From Marinobacterium sp. (GTDB lineage: Bacteria > Pseudomonadota > Gammaproteobacteria > Pseudomonadales > Balneatricaceae), in contig JAOXSF010000022.1 of the NCBI GenBank assembly GCA_025800125.1, forward strand, positions 1 to 64,000: DNA of 64,000 nt, written 5' to 3'. Both the position numbers and the translations under genes were made by a program. Below, piece by piece: positions 36,733-45,092 of this stretch (the first letter of the stretch is position 1; each line of letters begins with the position of its first letter). Below the pieces are notes generated by a model. That model was not told the DNA's origin and did not search any database. It saw only the letters and a list, made by a program, of their open reading frames with translations.

Positions 36733-37127
36733 GGCAGATCCATCGGTCAGAAGGTGACAGACAAAGCCAGGGCTTGCTCAGAGCTTTCACTCACAACACC
36801 AGCCAGTCGTATCATGAACATTCATTATAGCTTGCCAGCCATCACTGCATAGCCCTTTTCTGACACTCTCTTCTCTGTCGAGCAAGCGTTTACGCGGCTA
36901 TTTACTAACAGTACTTTACCGTGCACAGTGAACAATGACAGAAAGTAATTGATGACATAAAAGCACCATTAAGCTGCTCTATCTGTGGTTTATTTATCGC
37001 CGAATATCAACCAGAATTGACGCATTCGAGAACAGATATTCAACTTTCCCGATCCCTGCTGCGAGTGCAGTTCTCAGGCTTTTATAGCCTCCATGTTTTC
37101 ATAGATCACAGCCTTTCGGAGCTTTTT
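36733..37127. other. Divergent gene-free stretch between A2M and a small secreted protein gene
   Basis: No further gene is supported. The region should contain the A2M promoter on the minus strand and that of the secreted protein on the plus strand; I cannot place either with confidence. Confidence 0.4.
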
Positions 37128-37427
37128 ATGTTGCACATTCGGCCCATGACTCTGCTACTACTTATACTCACGCAGAGCACATTGCTACAGGCAGCCAGTA
37201 TACAATCCCATGACCCGGATATTACCCCGGAGACCGTCTATCACCGCAGTGGTCAGCTATTGCCCTTGCAATCCAGAGAAGCGCGGCCATTTGAAAATAA
37301 CAGGCTACGCACCTGTACCGTCTATTTCCCGCCAGTACAGGTGCAGAGCGCAGAGTTTACTGCGCAACATTCACGGGTGGATTACACAGATGAAGAATTG
37401 ATCAGCCGCTGGGGGCGTCGCCACTGA
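37128..37427 (+). CDS. Small secreted protein of unknown function (99 aa)
   Basis: The ATG at 37128 is preceded by GGAG at six bases. Residues 1-22 (MLHIRPMTLLLLILTQSTLL) plus QAA form a signal peptide. The mature part of about 75 residues has one Cys (RTCTVYFPPVQVQ), several Tyr/Asp/Glu residues and ends WGRRH. No family is recognised. An in-frame upstream ATG at 37017 would add 37 residues before the signal peptide and is unlikely. Confidence 0.6.
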   Translation: MLHIRPMTLLLLILTQSTLLQAASIQSHDPDITPETVYHRSGQLLPLQSREARPFENNRLRTCTVYFPPVQVQSAEFTAQHSRVDYTDEELISRWGRRH

Positions 37428-37501
37428 ACCCATATGGCTCTATGTAACACGCCCTTTCGGTTATATCTTATAAACGCAACGACCTTGCTTATATTACGCT
37501 C

Positions 37502-37577
37502 AAGCTGACTTATTACCCGCAAACTGACTTATTACCCGCAAGCTGACTGGCTACCCACATGCTTACTTACTACCCGC
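37502..37577. repeat. 19-bp tandem repeat, four units, overlapping the LysE-type gene's 3' end
   Basis: AAGCTGACTTATTACCCGC, AAACTGACTTATTACCCGC, AAGCTGACTGGCTACCCAC and ATGCTTACTTACTACCCGC lie at 37502, 37521, 37540 and 37559. The last unit contains the LysE-type stop codon (37563-37565) and its preceding codons (GSK), so the array arose by duplication of the gene's 3' end. Confidence 0.93.
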
Positions 37578-38189
37578 AAGGTACAAGCCAGCCCCCATCA
37601 TAATAGAACCTGCACCACGGTTTAGACGCTGTACAGCCTGCGGTGTACGCAGCAAACGGGCAGCACGCGCAGCAGAAAGTGCCACCAGCATCAGCCCCAG
37701 CATTAGCGCAACCAGCGTCAAAGCTGCCGCTACAACAATATCAGTGCTGTTCAGCACAGTCAGATCCATAAATGTAGGCAGGAAAGCGATATAAAACAGA
37801 ATAACTTTAGGGTTGGATGCTGAGATCAGAAAGCCCTGAATAAAACTGGCTATGGCACCACTACCTTTCAGGTCGCTCCGTTCGCGGGTCTGAGTGTCAA
37901 CATTGACCGGGGCTGTAAACATTTTGTATCCAAGGTATAGCAGGTAACCTGCGCCCACAAAACGGATAACGGTAAATAGCTCACCCCAGTTTTCAGCAAT
38001 CGTTGCCAGACCAAAACAGGCCAGAACAAGATACACAATATCACTGATCACCATACCAAATGCCAACAGTGTGCAACTTCGAGCACCATCAACCATCGCC
38101 CGTGCCAGAATGGCAAAAATACCCGGCCCAGGCGTAATGCCAAAAATAAAGATCGCAAGAAAAAACGTCAGTGCGCTTTCTACAGACAT
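37563..38189 (-). CDS. LysE/RhtB-family amino-acid exporter
   Basis: The protein of about 208 residues has six hydrophobic segments and the family signatures FIFGITPGPGIFAILARA near the N-terminus and GFLISASNPKVILFYIAFLPTF in the middle. Members export amino acids such as homoserine, threonine or lysine. ATG at 38189 is preferred; an in-frame ATG at 38210 would add seven charged residues. A strong hairpin lies in the leader (38223-38249). The 3' end is part of a tandem array. Confidence 0.92.
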   Translation of the reverse strand: MSVESALTFFLAIFIFGITPGPGIFAILARAMVDGARSCTLLAFGMVISDIVYLVLACFGLATIAENWGELFTVIRFVGAGYLLYLGYKMFTAPVNVDTQTRERSDLKGSGAIASFIQGFLISASNPKVILFYIAFLPTFMDLTVLNSTDIVVAAALTLVALMLGLMLVALSAARAARLLRTPQAVQRLNRGAGSIMMGAGLYLAGSK

Positions 38190-38222
38190 CGGCTCAGTCT
38201 CTTTTTTCAAATACAGGAAACA

Positions 38223-38249
38223 GCATGGGCAGCCTCAAGCTGCCCATGC
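38223..38249 (-). promoter_or_regulatory. Strong hairpin in the leader of the LysE-type gene
   Basis: GCATGGGCAGC and GCTGCCCATGC pair perfectly around CTCAA. On the minus strand TGTTTCCTGTATTTG follows, then the gene start about 34 bases on. It could act as an attenuator or as a terminator for upstream transcription. Confidence 0.55.
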
Positions 38250-38304
38250 CTGGATAATACGCTCGCACTTGACGACTGCCAATCGGGCTTATTATGAAGC
38301 ACGA

Positions 38305-38580
38305 TGCGCACGGCAATAAGCACGTGTAATATGCTGTAATGTTCTTACAAGAATGAGATCTATAGACTCTCTTCTCGCTGATAACACCAGCGATTACTGG
38401 TCTTCAGATCACATGGAAAGGGTCTGAAGATCAGCTTAATCGTACTGGCAGAGCGTAGAAAGGATATTGGGCATGATCCAGGTCATGTCAGGCCCCTGGA
38501 TAGGCCACCGTCATGCTTTAATTTGGTGTCACTGCATCCCTGGGCCGGGCCGGCTAATGCTGGCCCGGAACTTTCTTTCA
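38305..38580 (+). ncRNA. Weak candidate for a structured small RNA
   Basis: Downstream of a TTGACG/TATGAA promoter-like pair the plus strand carries a hairpin with ACATGGAAAGG in its loop, further GGA-containing structured segments and a terminal GC-rich stem (CCGGGCC..GGCCCGG) followed by AACTTTCTTTC. The GGA loop recalls CsrA-binding RNAs, but only about four GGA sites exist and alternative pairings hide one of them. The class is not established. Confidence 0.25.
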
Positions 38581-38676
38581 AGAGCCTGATCTTCCCTGAA
38601 CCTTTTTTTCAAAGCACTTGCAGTACAAACACCCTTCAATACCTATTCCTCTTTCGAGGTATTACTTAACGTTTCG

Positions 38677-39441
38677 TTATCCTGCTCGAAGGCTCAGTAG
38701 CGCTTCAATATCCAGTGGTTTGGGCATTTCGATAAAAGCAGTTTCGCGCTGCTCAACGGCAACAATCGACATCCTGTCTGCCAGTTCGTTGCCTTCTGTA
38801 CCGGCATGGGCCTTTACATGACTAAGGGTGAATTTCCCTTCCATAGTGACATAAAGTGCGTAAATCTGCTGGATTAACACCAGATTTTTGATTTCACCGC
38901 CTGATTTTTTCCACCCTTTTGCCTGCCAGCCTTTCGCCCACTTACTGATACAGTTCAGTGCATACATGGAATCACACAAGACCTGTACACTCAGCCCCTG
39001 CTCAATACCTTGCCGGGCGATCAGCAGCGCCTGGTGTAACGCATTCAGCTCAGCGATGTTATTCGTACCTTGAGGGTTATAAAGCCCATACCAGAGCCCA
39101 TTCAATTTACCTTCGCGGTAAACCGCAACCCCGGAACCCGCCTCACCCGGGTTAGGCTCACAGGCGCCATCACAATAAACCTGCAACTGAAACTCAGCCG
39201 TAGAAGGCTCAGCTGGTTTGGGGTGTTTATGGGTAACCTGCCCTGCACCGGTATAGTTACCCGACACGTAACGGCCTGATGCCGGCGCACCCTTGTCAAA
39301 AGCAGCCTCAGCTTCAGCCAGCGTCAAAAAAGATTTGAAGCGCGCTCCTGGAAACTTATCAACAGAGCGCTGACAGGCAAGCCAACTATTAAATACACTT
39401 GGCTGACGCCCCTTCCAGACCACATAGTATTTTTTTGCCAC
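38677..39441 (-). CDS. rnhA: Ribonuclease HI with N-terminal viroplasmin domain
   Basis: The 254-residue protein starts at GTG with GGAGG ten bases upstream. Residues about 3-48 form a caulimovirus viroplasmin-type RNA-DNA hybrid-binding domain (KYYVVWKGRQPSVFNSW, FKSFLTLAEAEAAF). After a Pro-rich linker, the RNase H domain carries the catalytic set Asp91 (YCDGACEPNP), Glu131 (NNIAELNALHQ), Asp157 (VLCDSMYALN) and Asp222 (GNELADRMS). It should cleave RNA in RNA-DNA hybrids. It is transcribed alone. Confidence 0.94.
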   Translation of the reverse strand: MAKKYYVVWKGRQPSVFNSWLACQRSVDKFPGARFKSFLTLAEAEAAFDKGAPASGRYVSGNYTGAGQVTHKHPKPAEPSTAEFQLQVYCDGACEPNPGEAGSGVAVYREGKLNGLWYGLYNPQGTNNIAELNALHQALLIARQGIEQGLSVQVLCDSMYALNCISKWAKGWQAKGWKKSGGEIKNLVLIQQIYALYVTMEGKFTLSHVKAHAGTEGNELADRMSIVAVEQRETAFIEMPKPLDIEALLSLRAG

Positions 39442-39547
39442 GCCGCTTATGCCTCCACTTTACCGTTATCACTCTGGATTCCTGTTTCCACCATGGCTTA
39501 TGCTATATATCAGGTGTTACAGGAACCCAGCTATCAATAACGGGATA

Positions 39548-41461
39548 TTATGTCGGATTCAGCATCACCAGCCCATTTTTTTCCACCCTGGCTGTAATTC
39601 TGTTTTCAGTAGCCCGATTAAACAGCTGGAACGCCTGCCACAATGCGTCCCCCTGCCATGGCGCAGGTTCACGACTGTAAAGCGACTGACTTAATACCAT
39701 TAGCTGGGCTTTTAAAGCAGGGCTCGCCATACGCTGTAGCTGGTGCAGATTACCACCCTGAGGCCAGCGCTGCTGACACCAGAGCAGCAAGGCTTGCTGT
39801 GCTGCACGGCCATCATTACGCTGACACGCAGCTTGTAAGGCATCAGTATCTGGTAATGCCGTCCTTTCTATTGCTTCAGGATGTGTAACAGTCATAACTG
39901 GATGGCTACGACGCCCTGCCCACCAACCTACCAAGCCTGCCACAACCACTGCCAGTCCGGCAGCAACAAGCATCCAGCCCCGCACCACCCACGAGGCATC
40001 CGCAGCTGACGGTTCTGGTGTGACCTGTTTAACATCAGACTGCACTGGTGGCACTGGTGGCACTGGTGGCACTGGATCGCTGGTATCTGATGAGACTGCA
40101 CCTGATAACGCAGATCCTGATAACGCAGATCCTGATAACGTAGCTCCTGATAACGTAGCATCTGGCAATGTTGTAGCAGGTAATGCTGTATCTGACAGCA
40201 CCGAATCGGCCACAGTTTCAGGCGCCGTTGTTTTACCTGCGGATGGCGGTGTAGTACTGCCCACCGGCGTAGACGCTGCGGGCTGATGATTAGCTGCCAC
40301 CTGCAAGCTGGTCGCGTCAATCCGTGCAGTTTCTTGCTGGCCGGTCTCTGTATTCCACCAATGCAGTTCAACCGCTGGAAATTTCAGTTCGCCAGCCTGT
40401 GTCGGAATCAGTGTAATCTGTTGCTTCCATGTACTCACTAGCTGGCCATCGCTCATTGACTGCCCCGCAATTGCCTCTTCAGGGTACTGACGAACACCGG
40501 CAGGTATCTGCATTTTCAGTTCAGGCAACTGGCTGGCAGAAGCATCACGGGCAATCACTTTCAGGGTGCGTGTTATAGGCTGTCCAACTTCCAGACTATC
40601 CATCTGCCAGTCATCCAGCAGTGAAACCTCAGTTGCAGGCAACCAGTTTGCGCCCTTAAACGCGTCGGGTACTGGCTGAATGTTCAATTCAAACGCTTCA
40701 CTTCGCAAGCTCACCTGGCGAAAACGATTGTACTGGGGGCCAAACACTGTGTTTCTCGGTTGTCCTTGCGGGATTTTGCCACTCAATTGTGCTGGGCTGA
40801 TTTTTAACATACCGCTACGCTGTGGGGTAATCAGATAGTCCTGCTCGACCACTTCAATCAGCTGACTACCGCGATTACTGCGATACTGTTTCTGCTCCCC
40901 TAAAGGCTCAATCAACGCAGCGCCCTGGCTCACTTCAGGCGCTACCAGGCCACCATCGAATAGCTGATCTGTCAATTCAATGCGTAAGGTGTACAGCAGA
41001 GGCTGCTGCAAATACGCGCCCTGCACAGATAATTTGGCATGAATACGCACCTGTTCCGCCAGAGCCTGCTGATCAGCTTTACTGGGAGCGCGAACAACCA
41101 GTGTCTGCGTTACAGTGGTATCCCCTTCCAACATAAACGCCGGTATTTGCAGGGTACCACTACGCTTAGGTGCCAGCGTCAACACCAGTGTGGTCGAGCG
41201 CTTCATCTGGCCATTATTGATCACTGTACTGGACTGCTGGCTACGCCCCAACAACTGAAAGTCCTGTTCCAGCGGCGAAAGGTCTGTTTTTCCGCCGGGT
41301 GCATCACCTAGCTCAATGGTCAGCTGGGTTGCTTCCCCTTCACTGATCTGGGCTGGGTACAACCGGGTTGGCAGCTCAGCAAATGCCGACTCACTGCTCA
41401 GTGCCAAAGCAGCGCCTGACGTCAGAATAAGCGCTAACGAAGTTTTCCGTACGTTTACCAT
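39548..41461 (-). CDS. batD: BatD-like protein
   Basis: The 637-residue protein has a signal peptide ending near SSESAFA, a long beta-rich periplasmic part containing the BatD (oxygen tolerance) pattern, a Pro/Ser/Thr-rich repeat linker (residues about 400-470), and a membrane segment (WMLVAAGLAVVVAGLVGWWA), with a short cytoplasmic tail. Its start codon overlaps the stop of the VWA-TPR gene by seven bases, so the two are translationally coupled. It is the last gene of the moxR/bat operon, whose products are thought to act on envelope complexes. Confidence 0.9.
   Translation of the reverse strand: MVNVRKTSLALILTSGAALALSSESAFAELPTRLYPAQISEGEATQLTIELGDAPGGKTDLSPLEQDFQLLGRSQQSSTVINNGQMKRSTTLVLTLAPKRSGTLQIPAFMLEGDTTVTQTLVVRAPSKADQQALAEQVRIHAKLSVQGAYLQQPLLYTLRIELTDQLFDGGLVAPEVSQGAALIEPLGEQKQYRSNRGSQLIEVVEQDYLITPQRSGMLKISPAQLSGKIPQGQPRNTVFGPQYNRFRQVSLRSEAFELNIQPVPDAFKGANWLPATEVSLLDDWQMDSLEVGQPITRTLKVIARDASASQLPELKMQIPAGVRQYPEEAIAGQSMSDGQLVSTWKQQITLIPTQAGELKFPAVELHWWNTETGQQETARIDATSLQVAANHQPAASTPVGSTTPPSAGKTTAPETVADSVLSDTALPATTLPDATLSGATLSGSALSGSALSGAVSSDTSDPVPPVPPVPPVQSDVKQVTPEPSAADASWVVRGWMLVAAGLAVVVAGLVGWWAGRRSHPVMTVTHPEAIERTALPDTDALQAACQRNDGRAAQQALLLWCQQRWPQGGNLHQLQRMASPALKAQLMVLSQSLYSREPAPWQGDALWQAFQLFNRATENRITARVEKNGLVMLNPT
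40047..40190. repeat. Coding tandem repeats in the batD linker
   Basis: GGTGGCACT occurs three times at 40047-40073 (encoding PPV). At 40101-40160 the 15-bp CCTGATAACGCAGAT and variants occur four times, and related 15-bp units continue to about 40190. They encode SGSAL/SGATL/PDATL pentapeptides. Confidence 0.92.
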
Positions 41462-43392
41462 GGCTGCTCTCCCTGTGGCAGCGGCTCCGCTTGCTGCCGG
41501 TATTGATAAAGGAATTTACGTCGCCAGAGCCCGGCCGGGTCGTCGATAACCCGGTTCAGTAATTGCTGACGCGCCTGCGCTTTTTCATCCATAGGTTGTT
41601 GTTGCGGCATACCCGCGACAACACCTGCTTCATCTTGTGGAAACGGTTCCTGGTCAGCAGCCTGATCCAGCGCCTGACTGAAGTGCTGTTGCGCTTGATC
41701 ATCAGGCCCACCGGATGTATCGGAAGCTAAGGGCTGTTGTGAGTCACCCTTTTCCGATGATGGGTTCTGAGAAGCATTGCGCTGTGCAGACTGCTCTGGC
41801 TGGCTTGGTGGGCTGGATGAACCAGGTTCATTCTGCTGCCCATCGTTCTTGTCTTGCTGACCACTCTGACCCTGTTGCTGTTCTGATTGCTGAGGGCTCT
41901 GTTGCTGAGAGCCCTGTTGCTGAGAGCCCTGTTGCTGAGATGATTGCTGAGATGATTGCTGCTCCAGTTGCTTTTTAGCCGCAGCTACCTGTTGACGATT
42001 GGCAGTAGCATCGCGATTATCCGGGTTCAACTGCAATGCCTGATCATAAGCCTGCAATGCTTCATCAAAACGCCCCTGTTTTGCCAATGCGTTCGCACGG
42101 TTGTACCACTGGTCAGAGGTTTCGGGGGTCTGCAAACTGTCTATTGCCTGCTGATAATTGCCCTGATCATAATGGGCAGCCTGTTGCCAGTCCTGACGTT
42201 CAAAGCGCTGAGCTGCACCGGCCCGGTCTCCAGCATGCCATTGTTGCTGAGCCTGCTGATCTGGCCGTTGCCAGAGGCTATGCCACTGCTGCTGCCAATT
42301 AATACCGTCAGGCTCAACATCCGCAGTGACCTCACTGGCTGCCATAACCGGCGCAGGTGAGAGCAATAAAGGTGCCGTAATCAGCATAGCCAATGTCAGG
42401 CTCAACAGGCCCCGACGAAACAGTGGTAACAAAAGCGGCAAGGCCAGTAAAATCAACCAGCGACCATCGGCTACCCATTGATCACCAGGTAATGTATGGG
42501 CTTTGGTGACAACATCACCCACAGGTTCAGCAAACAGAGCTGTCAAACGTGCCACATCACTGGCATCTAGCTGTGCCTGTACAGCTAGCCCTCCTCCTCG
42601 ACGGGACTGTGCCATCTGTGGGAAATCAACCGGGGCAATCACCGGACGACCATCACGGTATTTCAGGCCTGGTACAGGAGCACCTTCAGCGCTGCCGAGC
42701 GCCAGTACAGACACTCGTCGCCCATCTTTTGCTGCATTATCCAGCGCATAAACCAACCCCTCGCCATTGAGCGCATCGCCCAGCAGCAAAATATCACCGC
42801 CGTTTATGCCCGCACCCGACAACAGTTGATTTGCCAAAGCAACCGCCCGTGCCGGACGACTGCCCTGCACCGGCATAATATCGGGCTCCAACGCATTTAA
42901 TTGACTGATGATAGTGTCAGTATCATCGGTTAACGGCGTCACCGTGAAAGCATCGCCAGCATAAACCAGCAACGCCGTCTGACCTTCCCGACGCTGAGCC
43001 AGCAGATCACGGATACGGAACCGCGCCTGCTGCAACCGGCTGGGTGCAACATCTTCCGCCAGCATGGAACGGGATAGGTCCAGTGCAATTACCAGCGCCG
43101 ATTGCTGCTGATAAACCGGCTGTGGAAGTTTGCGCCATACCGGCTGCGCCAACGCTAACGCCAGCAACAAACTGACCAACACCACTAACACCACCGCCTG
43201 ACGACTAACCTGACTGTTGTCTGCGGCAACCAGAAAACGAGGCAACAATTCAGCATCAAATAAACGCTGCCATACCTTGCCCCCCTGCTGCCGCAATAGT
43301 GCCAGGAGCCCAGCCGTAATCAATAAAGGCGCTACCAGCAATGCCCAGGGCTGTAGCAGCTGAACGCTATTTAGCCACTCAATCGGGTTCAT
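41455..43392 (-). CDS. batB: VWA-TPR membrane protein (BatB/BatC fusion)
   Basis: The 645-residue protein has N-terminal membrane segments (about 15-30 and 66-85), a von Willebrand A domain with the MIDAS triplet DLSRS (LVIALDLSRSMLAED), further membrane segments at about 307-350, and TPR units around 420-470 (WYNRANALAKQGRFDEALQA, YDQALQLNPDN). A Gln/Ser-rich tail follows (about 475-560). BatB and BatC are separate genes in many species, so this is a fused form. It overlaps batA by four bases and batD by seven. Confidence 0.9.
   Translation of the reverse strand: MNPIEWLNSVQLLQPWALLVAPLLITAGLLALLRQQGGKVWQRLFDAELLPRFLVAADNSQVSRQAVVLVVLVSLLLALALAQPVWRKLPQPVYQQQSALVIALDLSRSMLAEDVAPSRLQQARFRIRDLLAQRREGQTALLVYAGDAFTVTPLTDDTDTIISQLNALEPDIMPVQGSRPARAVALANQLLSGAGINGGDILLLGDALNGEGLVYALDNAAKDGRRVSVLALGSAEGAPVPGLKYRDGRPVIAPVDFPQMAQSRRGGGLAVQAQLDASDVARLTALFAEPVGDVVTKAHTLPGDQWVADGRWLILLALPLLLPLFRRGLLSLTLAMLITAPLLLSPAPVMAASEVTADVEPDGINWQQQWHSLWQRPDQQAQQQWHAGDRAGAAQRFERQDWQQAAHYDQGNYQQAIDSLQTPETSDQWYNRANALAKQGRFDEALQAYDQALQLNPDNRDATANRQQVAAAKKQLEQQSSQQSSQQQGSQQQGSQQQSPQQSEQQQGQSGQQDKNDGQQNEPGSSSPPSQPEQSAQRNASQNPSSEKGDSQQPLASDTSGGPDDQAQQHFSQALDQAADQEPFPQDEAGVVAGMPQQQPMDEKAQARQQLLNRVIDDPAGLWRRKFLYQYRQQAEPLPQGEQPW
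41880..41966. repeat. 15-bp coding tandem repeat in the BatB/BatC gene
   Basis: CTGTTGCTGAGAGCC and variants recur four to five times in a row, encoding QQGSQ/QQSPQ/QQSSQ units of the Gln-rich tail. Confidence 0.88.
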
Positions 43393-44417
43393 CTCTTTCT
43401 TCCTTTTACAGCGATACCGTCTGTCACCAGCAGCAATGACAGTGTCAGTAACAGCAACAATGCAGCGGCCAACGGCCAGGAGTAGAACGCTTGCACTGGC
43501 CGCGCGCTACTTGCGCTGCGCGTCACCGGTTCTAACTGATCAAGCTGGTCATAAATACCCACCAGTTCCTGCAAATCACGAGCCCGGTAGTAACGTCCAC
43601 CGGTTTGTTGCGCAATCGCTTTAAGAGTACTTTCATCCAGCTCTGGCACCTGGGAGCGTCCCAGCAAATTAAACAAACCATTTCCGCCACGATGAGTATC
43701 TGAACCCACCCCAATGGTGTAAACCTTCACGCCCTCTTCAGCTGCCAGTTTTGCCGCCTGCAACGGCTCCAACGCCCCGGCGGTATTTGCACCATCGGTC
43801 AGTAACACCATCACTCGTTCACTGTTATCGGTCTCCCGCAAACGTTTTACGGTCAAACCGATAGCATCACCGATGGCAGTACTACCACCGGCCAAACCAA
43901 TCTGCGCTTCATCCAACAAGCGCTGGACGGTGGTGCGGTCCCAGGTCAGTGGTGCTTGCAAATAGGCCTGTTCACCAAACAACACCAGGCCAATACGGTC
44001 ACCCGCACGACGCTGAATAAAGTCACTGGCAACCAGCTGGGTGGCCATCAAGCGATTCAAACGCTGTCCCTGAAATTCGAAGTCACGTGCTTTCATACTG
44101 TTAGACAGATCAATTGCCAGCATCAGCTCGCGACCACTTCGCTGCTGTGGGACGGGCTCACCCAACCAGCGTGGCCCGGCAATCGCTATCACTAATAGCA
44201 GCCAGCACAACAGTGCTAACCACCAACGCCAGGACAATCGCGCTTTTTCAGGAGACCCGACACCCGTAGCCACGTCTCCACCAGCAGCTAGCAAATCATC
44301 CATAAAAGGTACCTGCACCGCCTGCTGACGCTGAATATTCACCGCTCCGGTAAAACGGCTGACCAGCCAGGGAAACGGTAACAACATAAATACCCAGGGG
44401 GATTCAAACTCAAACAT
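43389..44417 (-). CDS. batA: BatA-like von Willebrand A membrane protein
   Basis: The 342-residue protein has membrane segments near both ends (about 62-82 and 315-332) and a VWA domain with the metal site DLSNS at Asp103 (LMLAIDLSNSMKARDF), GLVLFGEQAYLQAPLTWD and VLLTDGANTAG. Such proteins bind partner proteins through a metal-dependent site. The start lies seven bases after the DUF4381 gene and the stop overlaps the VWA-TPR gene (ATGA). Confidence 0.93.
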   Translation of the reverse strand: MFEFESPWVFMLLPFPWLVSRFTGAVNIQRQQAVQVPFMDDLLAAGGDVATGVGSPEKARLSWRWWLALLCWLLLVIAIAGPRWLGEPVPQQRSGRELMLAIDLSNSMKARDFEFQGQRLNRLMATQLVASDFIQRRAGDRIGLVLFGEQAYLQAPLTWDRTTVQRLLDEAQIGLAGGSTAIGDAIGLTVKRLRETDNSERVMVLLTDGANTAGALEPLQAAKLAAEEGVKVYTIGVGSDTHRGGNGLFNLLGRSQVPELDESTLKAIAQQTGGRYYRARDLQELVGIYDQLDQLEPVTRSASSARPVQAFYSWPLAAALLLLLTLSLLLVTDGIAVKGRKR

Positions 44418-44423
44418 ACCCGT

Positions 44424-45092
44424 TTATCCTTTCTGTGGCGCTGTAACGGGGCCTGTTACAACCGGCTTGGTTATGACGGGCTTGGTTATGACAGGCTTGG
44501 TTATGACAGGCCCTGCCATAGCTGATTTCGCTTTGCGCCCTTCAGGCAACAGAGGTGCTGTTTTACGCTGCGCTTTTAACCAGCCTTGCAACCAGCTTTC
44601 AACCAGCTGCGGTTCGAATGTTGCAGCAGGCTGTACGGTTGCGCGTATCAACATGGCAACTGCTTTTTCATCCTGGCCAGCATTGCCATGCTGATCAACG
44701 CTGCTACCCCTGTTAATAGCAACCGACTGGTGGCACAGGAAATCCTGCCAGGCTGAGCCACTTAATGCCGCCACCTGAGCACGGGGATAAAGGCTCAGCG
44801 CAACTCGACGTACCAGAGTGCTGTACGCCAGTGGTTGCTCATCAACTGGCAGGGTACGAATCTGTTTTAAAACCCGCCCCGCCTGTGTAACAGGGTGACG
44901 TCGATACCGTCGCCAGCTACGCACTGCCAGCCCCACTAGAAGTAGCAGTAATACAGCCAGTAACCACCAGCCCGGCGCCGGAGGCCAGGCCGAGATTTCA
45001 GGTGGTAGATGTACCGGGGCCAGTTGCAGCTGTGTCGCTAACTGCTGCGCCATTGGCGACACCTGTACCGCCTGCTCTGTTGCCGCACTCAT
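44424..45092 (-). CDS. DUF4381 membrane protein of the moxR/bat operon
   Basis: The 222-residue protein has one membrane segment (PGWWLLAVLLLLLVGLAVRS, about 41-60) and a cytoplasmic helical part containing YSTLVRRVALSLYPRAQVAAL and GSAWQDFL, as in DUF4381 proteins. The C-terminus carries VITKP repeats from a 15-bp duplication. The ATG overlaps the DUF58 gene stop by four bases. Confidence 0.88.
   Translation of the reverse strand: MSAATEQAVQVSPMAQQLATQLQLAPVHLPPEISAWPPAPGWWLLAVLLLLLVGLAVRSWRRYRRHPVTQAGRVLKQIRTLPVDEQPLAYSTLVRRVALSLYPRAQVAALSGSAWQDFLCHQSVAINRGSSVDQHGNAGQDEKAVAMLIRATVQPAATFEPQLVESWLQGWLKAQRKTAPLLPEGRKAKSAMAGPVITKPVITKPVITKPVVTGPVTAPQKG
44449..44508. repeat. 15-bp coding tandem repeat in the DUF4381 gene
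   Basis: GGCTTGGTTATGACA/G occurs three times (44464, 44479, 44494) after a diverged copy at 44449, encoding three VITKP units and VVTGP. Confidence 0.93.

Larger units (their letters stand above)
38190..38676. other. Gene-free stretch upstream of the LysE-type gene with several inverted repeats
   Basis: No gene is visible. It contains an 11-bp perfect inverted repeat (38223-38249), a TTGACG box at 38269-38274 on the plus strand with TATGAA 18 bp on, a TGTAA-N5-TTACA palindrome near 38335, a TCTTCAGA/TCTGAAGA hairpin near 38399-38428, an ATCCAGG/CCTGGAT pair near 38480-38505 and a GC-rich hairpin near 38545-38568. Confidence 0.5.

Noticed and set aside
38545-38580. Classical terminator after the GC-rich hairpin
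   Set aside because: The stem is strong but followed by AACTTTCTTTC, not a proper U-tract; kept only as part of a weak small-RNA candidate.
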